This document shows positions 1 through 25,926 of a DNA stretch of 32,000 nt, in pieces. The notes under the pieces were generated by a model. The model did not search any database, was not told the DNA's origin, and saw nothing but the letters and a program-made list of their open reading frames with translations. The stretch is from the NCBI GenBank assembly GCA_009760855.2, contig WPIO01000015.1, forward strand, positions 1,973,001 to 2,005,000. The letters run 5' to 3'. A program made the position numbers and the translations under genes. The number at the start of each line of letters is the position of its first letter. Position 1 is the stretch's first letter. Source of the DNA: Cristatella mucedo. Its lineage: Eukaryota; Bryozoa; Phylactolaemata; Cristatellidae.

Positions 1-15560
<15,560 letters not shown>

Positions 15561-16356
15561 GCCTCAAGTATGCTTCAGAAAACACGGCCAGCTTTGAGCA
15601 GGGTTTCAATTTGGCTGGTCTCGCCAGATTTAATGCACAAAAGGGCATAGGTTCATTTACGGATCGAAAGTCAGCAGGTAGAATTCACACATTTACACGT
15701 GCCTCTATGCATGAATCTCAATGCACGGTGCGACTAACATAACTATGACGACACCTACAATTTGACATTCGTGCAGTAACCACAACCATTCTTGACACTC
15801 TTAGCTCTGAAGTCTGGGACACTAAGCACACCCCACGGTCTGCATCAGATTGCTTCCAGTTTCTTGGACGACCGTTCTGCATTTTCTATTCTCAAAACAA
15901 CGGCTCAATTTGTTTGCTATCGACCAGCTGAATACCCACGGTGGCTTTGCGTGTTGTCGAATGAAGACCTTGCTTCAAGTCCACAGCAGAAAATATAATA
16001 GGTAGCTACAGTAAAAAAAGAGGCGTCTGTGCACGCTGCATGTGCTCCACAAGGACCAGTGTGATGGGAAAGGCTCAGTCATGCTTAGAAGCTACAGCTC
16101 ACTGGTTCTTTTGAATTTGCACAAACCTGTCTAGGGTCAGATTATTATGGGCAGTCAGACTGGCATGGTCAGACTGACACAGAAGCAACATGGCTCAGTG
16201 CAAAAGGTCATCTAGAAACTTAATGACACAAAATATACATAATCCAACCAAATATAACTATTGAACAAGTGAAGCACAGCTTGACACATCTCTCAATGAC
16301 ATCTCAACAATGATAAGAATAATAACGATCATAATAGAAGCAGCAACAATAATAAA

Positions 16357-16500
16357 GCCGAGCTGGTTTGGTCTAGCGGTTAAGGTGCTCGCCCTGACCA
16401 AAGTCTGACTGAGGTCGTGGGCTCGAGCCCCGAGACATGTGTGAAGCGCCTGAATAGAGATTAAGTTCTCTTGGGGCGATATATAAATGAAATATATAAA
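16357..16500 (+). mobile_element. tRNA-derived SINE, family A
   Basis: Best-preserved copy: GCCGAGCTGGTTTGGTCTAG, GGTCGTGGGCTCGAGCCCC, tail AAGCGCCTGAATAGAGATTA, ending in an ATATATAAA-rich tract. Confidence 0.87.
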
Positions 16501-17504
16501 AATATATTATAAAGCATGTTTATGATGCCCTAAGAGGCCCGAATCTATAAACTAGCCACTTAACACAGGCAGGAACGCAAGCATATGCACTTATTAGTGA
16601 GAAATACTGATGATCGGACGGCACCAGCTTAAGATCTGAAATGCAACAGTGCCAGAAAGTAAATATTTCCTTGCTCACGGATGATATCCTCACTTTCTTG
16701 TTTGTTTTGCTAAAGGCACTTTATTGCAGAGGTTAACAGCAGTAAAAGATGCTGATGGCGACAACCCAGCAGGCATTTTCCTGCTGAGGCCATCTTCAAC
16801 ACAAAGCACACGACATGCTGCCGGGTGTTAGGTGGCATGCTTAGAATTTCAAAACATTGGTGATATCTGTTGTGGTTCAAATGCTGTCTGTGGAAACGTT
16901 CGGGTTGGTATGATTACTTTGTCATAGAATCTAGTGGGTTCAGTTCCAGAAGACTATATAATATAACCTTCTTTCTTTGGATTGCTTTGTGCTCATATTA
17001 ATCCGGCTGATATTTCCGAAAGAAGTTTTGCTACGTGTTCCTAACGGCTGCTACCAGAGCTGCCTACTTGTTCTTTTGGGAATGGTCTCTATCAGTAATG
17101 AGGCTACGCTCTGATGCAAAGACATCATCAGATGGACAAGCATCTCGACAATTAAAAGAGTTGCAAGGCACACGTAAAGATGCAAGCTCGTGCTCCAGCA
17201 CAAGCTGATTTATAAATTAAACGGTGACAGCTGAAGAAAACTATCTCAAATAATTAGCAAGTGATTACCTTTGCTAGTTTCTGGTAGCGACTGGCTGGTG
17301 GTCAGCTTCTGTGATACATCGGGAGAAATTTTCGCCATTGCCTGTGTGTCCGTCTCACGTAGTATACGATAGCCTACCTTAATGGGAAGAATAGGTGATA
17401 ATGAAGTGACAGGCTTAATTCAAAATCGATCAGCAGAGCATTTGGTTCATCACACACTGCCATGAAATAAGCAATCAGCCACTTGATGCACGTGAGTGCA
17501 GCCA

Positions 17505-17690
17505 CTCTGCAGACCACAAGCTCCCGGTAAATTGCTTGGGCTTCACAATCCAGCTAGTGAGTTTGAGTCCTGCAGTAGGCAATTCTTTATTTCCCATTCC
17601 AATCGGTGGGGGAGGGGAGGGTTGCAAGCAACAGAGGCTCTTTTGCTGCTATATAATTGAAGCTGCTGAATCAGCTGACCTTTAATTTAT
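17505..17690 (+). mobile_element. Decayed SINE, family B-like
   Basis: TAAATTGCTTGGGCTTCACAATC, GTGAGTTTGAGTCCTGCAGTAG (box B-like), GGCAATTCTTTATTTCCC and the tail GCTGCTGAATCAGCTGACC. Confidence 0.5.
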
Positions 17691-18444
17691 TCTTGCTACA
17701 GCGAGGAGATCGATCAGCAGATAAATAGCCAGCGTCGCGGACACTCCCGGATAATGCCGGGCGAGAGAAAAACGAAGCTCAGTGGATGTAAGGTTAGGTC
17801 GTGCCAATTGAGCAGTACGAACTGTGCTAGACCTTCAGAAGACAGGCAGAAAGCAAGCAGGCTTAACTAAATGCTACTACACTTCTTGAAACACAATTAC
17901 TGCGAGTCATCTGCAAGCGGGACCATGAACAAACTAGCCGAATTACAGCAATTTTCGAGGATGAGTTACAGGAGCAATGGAAGCTCGAACATTAAATCGC
18001 CAAAGCCTACTGAAAGAGTCACAGTAGCTTCCACATGCTCTGTCAACATAAGCGTCGGATTGGTCGCACTCAGAAGCTTGTGCTCCTTTTGATTTACAAG
18101 AGGCTTTTCTCACAATGTCTGCTAAGCACGAAGCCACTCGACAGAAAAGATCCACACCACCCGTAGGCTATAGATGGCAAGCTAATACAGAAGGTATGAC
18201 AAGAATAATTGTGTCGATTCTTCAAATACGTTGCACTTCATCTAAGAGTGGTTTATTGTGGACTTCACCGTGAATGCGAGTGCTGCTCTCTTGAGCAACT
18301 CACGAATTTGCAAGGGTACCGCAAGATCAGATGTTAACTCAAATGGACCACTCCAAACCAAGCTACAGTGAAATTTTTTGCTGTGTTTAAATTATGAGTA
18401 CTCCTCTTATCTCCGAAGAATAAGCTACACAACTGCCCGGCAGG

Positions 18445-18681
18445 TTGCCTGTGAGAACAATTCGAGTGGAAAGCATTTTCATCGGTCGAAATCGGATAAC
18501 ACTCACGAATTGGGTATGCCACTCACTATTGCGCTGCACATTGAGTAAATGGCGACTAACGAAGCGCCACAATTTTCCTTTGACGTACGACGAAGAGCCG
18601 TCAGATGAACTGAGTTATTCGGCAGCTTTACGCATGTACGATGGGGAACACGCTCCGGTTGCCCACGATGTTATACATATG
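18445..18681 (+). CDS. Possible unassigned exon upstream of PHYH
   Basis: An open frame that ends with a good donor CATATG|GTAAGG at 18681. Its last 40 residues (TYDEEPSDELSYSAALRMYD, then GEHAPVAHDVIHM) have a balanced, protein-like composition, and CpG density is raised here. No family was recognised and no acceptor or partner exon was pinned down. It could be an alternative 5' exon, part of another gene, or chance. Confidence 0.25.
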
Positions 18682-18989
18682 GTAAGGCTGGGTCACTTCT
18701 CTGGTAAATACAGGTCGGTAAAACAAGGCCCGGCGTGACGAAGCTGTCGATTCGCTTTCTGTTCGCCTGCGTGGTTTAGTATAAGGCGTTAAGTAAGGGT
18801 TTTACTACGGTGTCCATGGCAGCGGCTCACAAGAGTTATGGTCGGTCTTCCCTTTCCGGGGCTTCTTCGGGAGAGCGAAATTAGTCATGATTTGAAAATG
18901 GCTCCTTAATGCATTCATTTTATTTAATTAAATACTGAAAATAATAAATAAATACGATCAGCAAAGCGAAAGTGTACGATAATTACATG

Positions 18990-19720
18990 TTGTGGAAACA
19001 CTTCCGGTCGACGGTGGCTTAGCCGTGGGGGCATTCGCTACCGCGAATGTATGGGTGGCGCTGTTAGCGCTGCTGCTGCCTATGCCCTCAGTTGTCCGTT
19101 TATCGTCGCTGGCATGCCCCTCCCCCAAGAAGCGTGATCCTTTTAAAATAAGCCTCGCCGTTTCACCCCTCCTCTTAATCGGCGAGCCATCTGTCGGCTC
19201 TGGCACCCCGCCGCTTGTCGCCTGCAGGAGGCGCGCATGAGAAGCTAGCGGGCCGTGCGAACTGTCGCTAGCAGACGCTGGCTGCGTTATGGGAAGGTCG
19301 GCTGGTAGAGGCGGCGGTACGAAGTGGTGCCTGCAGACGCGGCAGCGTCCGAAGTTAACCGGAAGAGTCGGATGACCTTCACGCTGCCCGCCCCTTCCTG
19401 CGTCCGAGCATAGCTGTAACTTTGGACTGGCACTGTTGGGTCGGTCAGGCAACAGTGCCCCGGCGCGACGACACCCGGCGCCATGGCGCTCGGCAGGTTG
19501 AACGTGATTATGCGTCACGTTAGCGCTTCGGATTCTGCACCGTCGTCGGTATCCTTTTCTGCGACGTCTCGAGCTGGTCAGCGCGCCTGCCTGTGCGTTT
19601 TGTCCTCGTCGTCCCGCGTATGCGGAACGCGCGTCCCTGGGCTGCTCGTTTCGGACGCGGCGTTTTTCGGACGCGGCGTAACCCGCGGTTAGCAGCTCAG
19701 GGCGGCTGGAAAGTTTATGC
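18990..19720 (+). promoter_or_regulatory. CpG-rich promoter block of PHYH
   Basis: GC- and CpG-dense compared with the rest of the window, and it includes PHYH exon 1. ETS/GABP-type CCGGAAG motifs occur at 19359-19365 and, in reverse, at 19001-19007; such sites are common at constitutive promoters. No convincing TATA box was seen. PTPDC1 points away from it on the other strand, but its first coding exon is 3.9 kb off, so shared use is only a possibility. Confidence 0.5.
19483..19548 (+). CDS. PHYH: PHYH exon 1 (PTS2 signal)
   Basis: ATG in GGCGCCATGGCG context. It encodes 22 residues, MALGRLNVIMRHVSASDSAPSS, written here as MALG-RLNVIMRHV-SASDSAPSS, and ends TCG|GTATCC in phase 0. RLNVIMRHV fits the PTS2 pattern R-(L/V/I)-x5-(H/Q)-(L/A) except for Val at the last place, and lines up with RLQIVLGHL of human PHYH. 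It lies inside the CpG-rich block. The exon has no other similarity, so the call rests on PTS2, phase and position. Confidence 0.72.
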
Positions 19721-22491
19721 CACAGTCTACAGCTGAAGATTGGAGGTCGGTGCATAAGAAATGTGGAAATGAGATCCACAGTCTATGACCTGCTGAACAA
19801 AAGCTTCAGTAGCCCATGGTCCTAAATCATAGTGTCAGAACTAATGCCTTGTCCATAGAGGACATGATGAAGTCAAAAATGGGTGCAGCAGATGAGCTGG
19901 GTATGACCAAGCCAAGCAAGGGTGGGTCTTGTGGGTCAGAGTAAGATCCCCTATGATTTCAGAAACAGGGTAGACCAGTGTAAGCCGAGTAATGTACAAT
20001 GAAGAATGTTCAAAAGCATATACGAGGCACTAAGCTACACTGAAAACGAAGTTGTATGAAAGTCAAAAACAAGCACCTCAGCAAAGTTCATGCATGTACC
20101 TCGATCTACCAAGGTTTAAACAAGTTGGGATACAAGTCACGTAAGATGCAGAGATAGGTAAATTTTCATTTGTAGCAGTGTTGTTCCGGTTTAGATTCGG
20201 GTTAGACATGGTTTTCAGAATCGTTTTTCTTTATGTTGAAGTCGTCGGAACTTCCTGTTCCATTTCTAACGTGTTTGACTTTTGAAAAGCACCCTAAATA
20301 AATATTTGATCGTCGGACCAATTTATAAGTATTTTCTGTAGCATGTACCCCGGATCAAGAAACGCTTACTCAGGAGTGACAAAAACTTTTGGTGATGCTG
20401 ATGACAGTTCTGAGCCCCTATTAGCTGCTTCATTACGTTAACGGCAGACAGTAGACTGTACTTTGGGGGCATTCTTCTGGCTGCCGACTCACCCAAAGTA
20501 ACGTGCAGGCACTGCACACCATCCATATATGGTAAGTGCCAACCGATTGGCAAGCAAATTTTAAAATGGCAGAACTCGAACCTGTGATCTGAGGCTGTAA
20601 GACCTTTCTGTGACAGTAACCACGTGAACTCTGGGATACCTCACTGCAAGGTTTGAATGGTAGCAGTATCAAGGCTACCGAACGCGTACCGAAAGTCGCT
20701 TAGGCTGTGAGTGCACTCTACAAAACTCCTGCACAACACCCACGTAGTCTTTATGGCTTTGTGGAGTTACAGACGGATATACATTATATTACAATATAGG
20801 TATCAATAGCCAATACTTGCAAAAGAGCCGTCAACCATGTGACTAGACGTTGAGCTTCTTTGTCGGCTGTTTTTTCAAGCTAGACTTCCAGCCATCGAAA
20901 TCTGATGTTGGAAGCTGGACCTGCCTGTCACATCCACTTACAGTACTATGGGTTCATGCAGATAAGAGCATGGCAAAGAACACAACGGTATAAAGATATA
21001 AAAAAAGAACCGAGCAATGGGAGCTGCTAAAAGCAGCTGTCTAATAAAATGGGAAGCAGAAGTCGACTGACCCATAAGCTAGGGACACTATTTAAGCAGC
21101 ATTGTTATAGTAGTTTGACAGTGCATGTCTGAGCTTTATCTAAGTCTTTCGACGTTTCATATTGATCCTTCGACGTGATTAGTTCCTTAGCGTATTTCCA
21201 CTCCAGAACCAGTGTCCAGTGACGAGTGCAAAAAGAGACTACATGTATACGCTTCCCAACTTGAAGTTAACTAATGACCAGCGCAACTTCTATGAGGATA
21301 ACGGATATTTGGTCATCAAGAACCTTGTATCCCATGCAGCCCTGGAACGGTACAGGTAGGCATACCCTTTTAGGGGAATGTGTGACTGAAGGTGAATTGA
21401 CATGCCTAAGCAATACCGATTCTATGAAGCAGCTTACTTTGATTTAAGTTTCACTCATAGTTCTTTGTTTAGCAATGGAGACTTCTTTCTGAGGCTGTGC
21501 AATCAGTGATCAATATTAACGACATGGTGGTAGCCTTTTTTGATAGTGCAAGATTTGATGATGCGAGATTTGAGTTCAAGTTTCGTCTCTCTTGCAGATG
21601 TGTCTCTCGGCGTTATGTCTGCTCCTACACTATGTAGATGTTAAGAATCTTCCAAGTTCCTGCCCCTAGTCAAGTAATGCATATTCGATAAAACCTGGCA
21701 AGAGTGCATTCTTTTGGTGCTGCATTGAATGCTTACGTATTGCATCTCATTAGATGTTTTGAGCTCGACTGCTTGCAGTTTGAAAAAGCCAAGCAGACAG
21801 CTAATAAGCAAAAGTAGCTGTAAGCCCCCTTAGAACAAATTGAGTACTCTCTGTATCTGTCGTCATTCTTCATGATATGATAATATAATGTGCACTGAAA
21901 TGCTCTCATTAGTTTCTTATAACCTCTGCTGTTGAATCTCACTAGTCGTAAAATACCATCTGCCAAGTTAAATTTGTGGTATTTTCTCATACGCATTTCT
22001 GGTCTGGGCTTAATCTATTCAATAGCTCTGAGGTCAGTTTATCGGCTTGGCCAACTGTGGATGCAGACTTGGGCTAGGCAAAGGGTGTGGGAGCAGTATT
22101 TGAATATATCGTGTGGTTTGTGCAATTATCGTTGTGCCTTGTGGTCATTCTATTGCAAGCAATGTATTGAACTGAAATTGTATTGCTTGAGGTCAGTGTT
22201 GTTGTCCACCGATTGCATCAGAAAAAGTCTTTTGGCTTTTAGTGCACTTGGAATAGGTTGCAAGTCGTACAGGTTCAATGGCCTGGCAGAGATACTACCA
22301 TAGATCCGTTGTCTCGCTGTAGGAAGAGGTTCAGAGATATCTGTGAGAAAGGCGAGAAGGTGCCAGGCATGACGATAATGAAGGATATAGCCATCGCCAA
22401 GAGCGAGTTCCTGACGGGCACTCAAGCAGTGACCAAGATCCAGGATTTCCAGCATGACGACACGCTTTTTGAGTACTGCTGCCTTCCAGAG
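19483..22491 (+). CDS. PHYH: Phytanoyl-CoA 2-hydroxylase gene, 5' part (three exons)
   Basis: Gene-level entry. Exons 19483-19548, 21207-21355 and 22323-22491 join in phase to 128 codons. The product is the N-terminal third of peroxisomal phytanoyl-CoA dioxygenase, the iron and 2-oxoglutarate enzyme that starts alpha-oxidation of branched phytanic acid. Sequence evidence: a PTS2-like RLNVIMRHV at residues 5-13; then YTLPNLKLTNDQRNFYEDNG and YLVIKNLV; then GMTIMKDIAIAKSEF and VTKIQDFQHDDTLFEYCCLPE. These match vertebrate PHYH ([54 protein letters not shown]). The iron ligands (HxD...H) fall in later exons outside the window. Exon 4, expected to start near YVECFTGPN, was not found up to 32,000. 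Confidence 0.93.
19700..19965 (-). mobile_element. LINE family 1 fragment in PHYH intron 1
   Basis: CATAAGAAATGTGGAAATGAG, TCCACAGTCTATGACCTGC, AGCTGGGTATGACCAAGCC and CTTGTGGGTCAGAGTAAG follow the same order as 26190-26395 of the minus LINE. It is diverged and lies directly downstream of the CpG block. Confidence 0.65.
19995..20350 (+). repeat. Unclassified dispersed repeat X, copy 1
   Basis: Shares about 350 bases, with roughly three quarters of positions alike by eye, with the reverse complement of 29425-29800. Landmarks: TAAGCTACACTGAAAACGAAG, CATGTACCTCGATCTACCAAGG, AACAAGTTGGGA, GATGCAGAGATAGGTAAAT and TTTATAAGTATTTTC. No coding frame, no poly(A) tail and no tRNA head. Lies in PHYH intron 1. 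Confidence 0.75.
20540..20645 (-). mobile_element. Possible decayed SINE in PHYH intron 1
   Basis: The minus strand contains CACAGGTTCGAGTTCTGCCA, an intact box B, but the rest is too diverged to assign firmly. It lies immediately before a LINE family 1 tail, the same order as at 2535-2830. Confidence 0.35.
20690..20795 (+). mobile_element. LINE family 1, 3' tail in PHYH intron 1
   Basis: CTTAGGCTGTGAGTGCACTC, TACAAAACTCCTGCACAACAC, GTCTTTATGGCTTTGTGGAG, ending in ATACATTATATTAC. Nearly the same tail as the LINE at 25927-26040. Confidence 0.75.
21207..21355 (+). CDS. PHYH: PHYH exon 2
   Basis: Acceptor TTTCCACTCCAG at 21195-21206, donor CAG|GTAGGC. It starts in phase 0 (NQCPVTSAKRDYMYTLPN) and carries LTNDQRNFYEDNGYLVIKNLV, then SHAALERYR with the last Arg codon split. 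This is the first conserved block of the family. Confidence 0.93.
22323..22491 (+). CDS. PHYH: PHYH exon 3
   Basis: Acceptor CTCGCTGTAG, donor CAGAG|GTACAG. It encodes KRFRDICEKGEKVPGMTIMK, DIAIAKSEFL and TKIQDFQHDDTLFEYCCLPE, a close match to vertebrate PHYH through YCTLPE. It ends in phase 0. The next family residues (KYVECFTGPN) were not seen in the remaining 9.5 kb. Confidence 0.94.
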
Positions 22492-23330
22492 GTACAGTGA
22501 CAGAGCCGAAGACGCTCCCGCCTTCGCCTGCCGTGTGCATGTACGCTTGCTTGCCCGTGGAAGCTCTGCAGTGCTCAGAAACGGCATTCGTCGGCTTGGA
22601 GCTACGGCCTCCTCCATGCAGATGAGCCCTCAAAATTTGGTGCAGAGTGAGGTCTTAGAGCTTGCACTGCCAGTTTGCCAATTGCCTACATACTTACCTA
22701 CATCCATTCTACTTCTCGCCCAAAGAAGAAGCTTGTGGCCCTGTCTAGCTCAGCCATGGCTCCACCCCCTCCCCCCCAGATAGATTTAGCTTTTCTCACC
22801 GATGCTCGGATAGTCCAGTGTAGTTCTGGTTCAATAGCCGACAGGCCGAGAATTCACGCCCGACCAGCGTTCGTGCGCCGAAAGTCGCCTCGTGCAATGT
22901 ACACGTTCAAGCGGCTGCACATACGTTGAATGATCACGTGATCAGGTCTTCTCTGCTCCAGTTCGTGTAGTGCACAGTGTGTGGTGATGATGTGTGGCCC
23001 TTCAGACAATCACTAGCACCGGCTCGAGGCAAATTGCTCGCTGCAAAGCAGCGGCTGCTGCTTAGACGATGCACCGTCAATTCTTTTTGCTTGCAATCAG
23101 ACTGTGTGGTGCTGTATTGCTTGGTATAGCACTGTAACACTGTTGGCTTCTAACTCTCTCCCACTCAACCGGCTGCAAGGTCACTCGGCTGACCAAGCTG
23201 AACTGTTTATTGCTGAATCAGTTCCGGGCCAAAGCTGAGGTGATTGCTGTGACGGTTGAGAGGCACTGGGGTGAAGAGGGGGGGCAAGGTGGAGACCCCT
23301 CACAAGTTGCGAGGGGGTCTGCTCCCACAA

Positions 23331-23367
23331 TGCCACCACCTGGCCTTTGCAAGGCCAGGTGGTGGCA
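23331..23367. repeat. Perfect 17-bp hairpin, 3-base loop
   Basis: TGCCACCACCTGGCCTT, loop TGC, AAGGCCAGGTGGTGGCA, in PHYH intron 3. GC-rich and exact, which implies a recent origin or constraint. Confidence 0.92.
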
Positions 23368-23488
23368 CATATCATGAGCTGCCTACTACAAGGACTTTTT
23401 AATAAGAATTATTATTAATTATAATTAAGAAGCTCTTTATGACTAGTAGGTATTATTATAAACTCCACATATCCCAAACCGGTGCTGT

Positions 23489-24109
23489 ATGCGCTTTGCG
23501 CTTATGGCATGCAGTACGGCAGTCCAGTTCAAGGTCACGGCCGTTGGATGTGCCGGCGGGACTTTCCTGTGTGCTGTGAGACCGTGCATGGCTAACAATA
23601 TGTATTCTGCAGGCCCCCTGTCAGACCGTAGGCATACCGAAGGGGTAGACCAGCTGGCCTTGCCCCCTTCCTTGGACCCACCTGAAAGGGGTGATCCACT
23701 GCCCTTGAGTCTCCATCGGATTGGCCGCTTCGGGCATGGTCAAGGTTTGTGTCCCTCATTAGGGCAAAATACTGGTGCTGCCATTACTAGTTGGACAGTT
23801 GATGCTGCATTGAGCTCCAGCTCGGGTCGTGCTGTGTGCGCATCTAAGACCAGTGAGAGCTCAGTCGCTGACCGTGCTCAAAATGTTGTGCACACGCGGT
23901 CAGAGCCAAAGTCACATGGAGCGCATGTACCGAGAGCCCGGCGGACTACGGGGGGGGGGGGGGGGGGGCTGGGGGTGATAGCTTGTGAATTCAGCTGCTG
24001 GTGTCGTGAAGGGTGGCAGGCCTGGCCGATTCCAAGAAGCAGCGAACAGGCCACCCGCGGCTGCATGTGGACTCGCGTCACTGCTGCATGCAATGCGCAA
24101 GTTCTTTAA
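23489..24109 (+). other. GC-rich 206-codon open frame in PHYH intron 3
   Basis: Long for the window but Ser/Pro/Gly-rich, with no recognised domain. It runs through a 19-base G homopolymer (23950-23968), where frame continuity is not reliable. It may be a chance frame in a GC-rich intron. A possible acceptor TTCTGCAG occurs near 23612. Noted rather than called a gene. Confidence 0.2.
23950..23968 (+). repeat. 19-base G homopolymer
   Basis: Longest of several G or C runs in the window (also 1163-1174, 4471-4480, 11611-11622, 15023-15033). G-quadruplex former and a likely site of length error in sequencing. Confidence 0.9.
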
Positions 24110-24180
24110 ACATGACTCTCTGGTCGTCATTTACATGCCAGAACAAGGGCAGGACTGCAGAAGCAGAGGTGATAATGGGG

Positions 24181-24405
24181 CATAATAATGATAATAATAA
24201 TACATTTGTATAGCGCCATCAAAGAACTTAATCTCTTCCTAGGCACTTTACATAGGCCATAAAAGAAGCACGATAGAATAATTAGTGCAACATCATGATG
24301 TCAGCAAGCATAATATTATTAGAGGTAACAACATGCACTGTGTCAACATGCAAGTATGGTGAGTGATGCAAGGATGCTAAGCAAGTGGTTAGCGCAGAGA
24401 TAGTA
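24181..24405 (-). mobile_element. LINE family 2, truncated 3' end
   Basis: Same arrangement as 27395-27600: an ATA/ATT microsatellite, then TATAGCGCCATCAAAGAACT, AATCTC, GGCACTTTACAT, and further homology (TTAGAGGTAAC, ACATGCACTGTGTCAACATG). No reverse transcriptase frame is left. Confidence 0.7.
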
Positions 24406-24978
24406 AGAAGGTAAGTATGTAATGGGTGAGGGCGTTATTTGGGCAGCTGTTAGCGTGCTTCGTCTGACTGACCAATCGATATGCTTCCTTTTCAGCATGC
24501 GCACAGTGCCTTTAAAGATCATCGGTTCCTTAGGGGTGCAATGTAAATATTTTATTTTTGGAGTAATTCATTTATTCTTGTTATTATTGCTATTATTACT
24601 GTTTTGAATATTATCGTTATGCAAGGACTTGGGAGGTGGCAGTGTGGCAAGCTGAACATTACCGCCAGCCAGCTGGAAAAGACAGCCAGCTATTTTTTTC
24701 TGAGAGTATGCATTTTCTAATACTGCTGCAGTAGCCAAGCTGAATACTTGTGAGTTAGCACGAGAGCTGTGATATAACAACACCAGCAGCAATAATTATG
24801 CCTTTGCATTGTACCCTTTGTGAATCAAATATCTTAATAGTTGCTTCACACAAACTCGGAGTCAAAAGTCATCATAGTACAGCCGTAGCTGCTATGGCTG
24901 CTATATACTCGTTTCGATAAGTGGGTTTTCTATGAAGCCAGACACGCCAAAGTTATTCGAAGCAGGAGAAAGTGTTTA

Positions 24979-25263
24979 TCAAAAGCCAAAAACAAATGCA
25001 TATAAAATTTTTGGTATGTATGCGTTTAGTATGATGTCATCATACCACGATTCTTTATGACCTCCCTTGTATGGCCAAGCATAAAGGCCTCCAGCTTCTG
25101 TGTTTTTTCTTCTGCTGAAGTGCATTTCACACAGCTCGAGTTTTACTGAAAAGTCAACTATTGATGTGTGCCTCAGCCGTCTGTCGATATCGTCTCGTAA
25201 ACGTTTTATGGATTCTAAACTGGCGACTGGGTGAGGCACTGCATCAGCACCACAGTAAATTTG
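24979..25263 (-). CDS. Unrecognised 94-codon open frame, possible exon or broken element ORF
   Basis: The minus frame from just after a stop at 25264 reads QIYCGADAVPHPVASLESIK, then RLRDDIDRRLRHTSIVDF, LYAWPYKGGHKESWYDD and a stop at 24979. The residue mix is protein-like. GT donors after KESW or after YKG would be possible. It lies directly beside the start of a plus-strand LINE remnant, so it may belong to a transposon. No family recognised. Confidence 0.28.
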   Translation of the reverse strand, partial: QIYCGADAVPHPVASLESIKRLRDDIDRRLRHTSIVDFSVKLELCEMHFSRRKNTEAGGLYAWPYKGGHKESWYDDIILNAYIPKILYAFVFGF

Positions 25264-25483
25264 TCAAAAAGCACTAGCTACTGATGAAGTCCCTTCCCTT
25301 CTGAAACAGCAGTTGTCATGCCACTCATTAAGAGTCTAACCTGCGGCAGGAGAGCCTCCATAACCTTTGTCTATTGTCCTGTCCTTCATTCTTATCCAAA
25401 ACACTCGACCGAGTGGTGGCCCAGCAGCTAAACGATTGCGTTAGTTCATCAAATCTTGCTGACAAGTTCCAACCGTGATTTAG

Positions 25484-25642
25484 AGCCAAGCTGGTTTGGT
25501 CCAGCCGTAAAGGTGCTCTCCCTGACCAAAGTCAGGCTGTCAGGCTGAGGTCGCGGTCTTGAGCCCCAAGGCATATGTGAAGTGCCTGCATAGAGATTAA
25601 GTTCTCTTGGGGCACTATACAAATATATATATATATATATAT
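25484..25642 (+). mobile_element. tRNA-derived SINE, family A, inserted in the host LINE
   Basis: GCCAAGCTGGTTTGGTCCAG to GAAGTGCCTGCATAGAGATT and GTTCTCTTGGGGCACTATAC, then an AT repeat. It has a short internal duplication (GTCAGGCT twice). It splits the reverse transcriptase of the plus-strand LINE after DKFQP. Confidence 0.85.
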
Positions 25643-25663
25643 ACACACATTTAATAACATTTG

Positions 25664-25735
25664 TTATATGGTTCTATGGAATGGTTATATATATATATAT
25701 ATATATATATATAACCATTCCATAGATCCATATAA
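25664..25735 (+). repeat. Near-perfect AT-centred palindrome
   Basis: Arms TTATATGG-t-TCTATGGAATGGTTATAT and its inverse ATATAACCATTCCATAGA-t-CCATATAA around an AT repeat core. It follows the SINE at 25484 and both sit in the same gap of the host LINE. Could be a cruciform-forming repeat or a tiny foldback element. Confidence 0.85.
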
Positions 25736-25926
25736 TTATTATACTACTACTATGCTTTGAATTTACAATGGCTTTTTGAAAAATACCGATCAGGGTAGGG
25801 CATGTCTGCTGGTTTTCCGAAATCTTTCAGCAGCATTTGATGACCACCAGATCTTCTTGGGAGGCCTCTCGACATCCCTACGTTTAACTGGCTAAGCGCT
25901 AAACTGGGTTAAGTCCTACCTCAATG

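Larger units (their letters stand above)
15561..18440. other. Region between PTPDC1 and PHYH
   Basis: Besides the SINEs at 16357 and 17505 I see no supported gene. It should contain the PTPDC1 promoter and any 5' non-coding exon; no CpG cluster is evident near 15,560-16,300. Confidence 0.4.
22492..24180. other. PHYH intron 3, first part
   Basis: GC-rich in 23480-24100, with the 17-bp hairpin, the G19 run and one long doubtful frame. No PHYH exon 4 motif was found here. Confidence 0.5.
25260..25925 (+). mobile_element. L2/CR1-like LINE, host copy, reverse transcriptase part 1
   Basis: A decayed plus-strand reverse transcriptase. 25300-25480 reads like VMPLIKS...FLSKTLDRVVAQQLND...SSNLADKFQP. 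After a SINE/AT insertion, 25790-25925 continues with RACLLV, LSAAFD-DHQIFL-GLSTSL and ALNWVKSYLN. Frameshifts and stops are present, so it is dead. The element resumes after two further insertions at 26940 and 28899, which makes it the oldest layer of the nest. Confidence 0.8.

Noticed and set aside
16357-16440. Possible tRNA gene.
   Set aside because: The cloverleaf does not close and four copies share a LINE-type tail; it is a family A SINE.
18958-19779. 273-codon minus frame with an AATAAA shortly after its stop.
   Set aside because: It is antisense to PHYH exon 1 inside a CpG-rich block, Arg/Pro/Ser-rich and without a domain. Its upstream part runs through a LINE fragment. A long chance frame is expected in GC-rich DNA.
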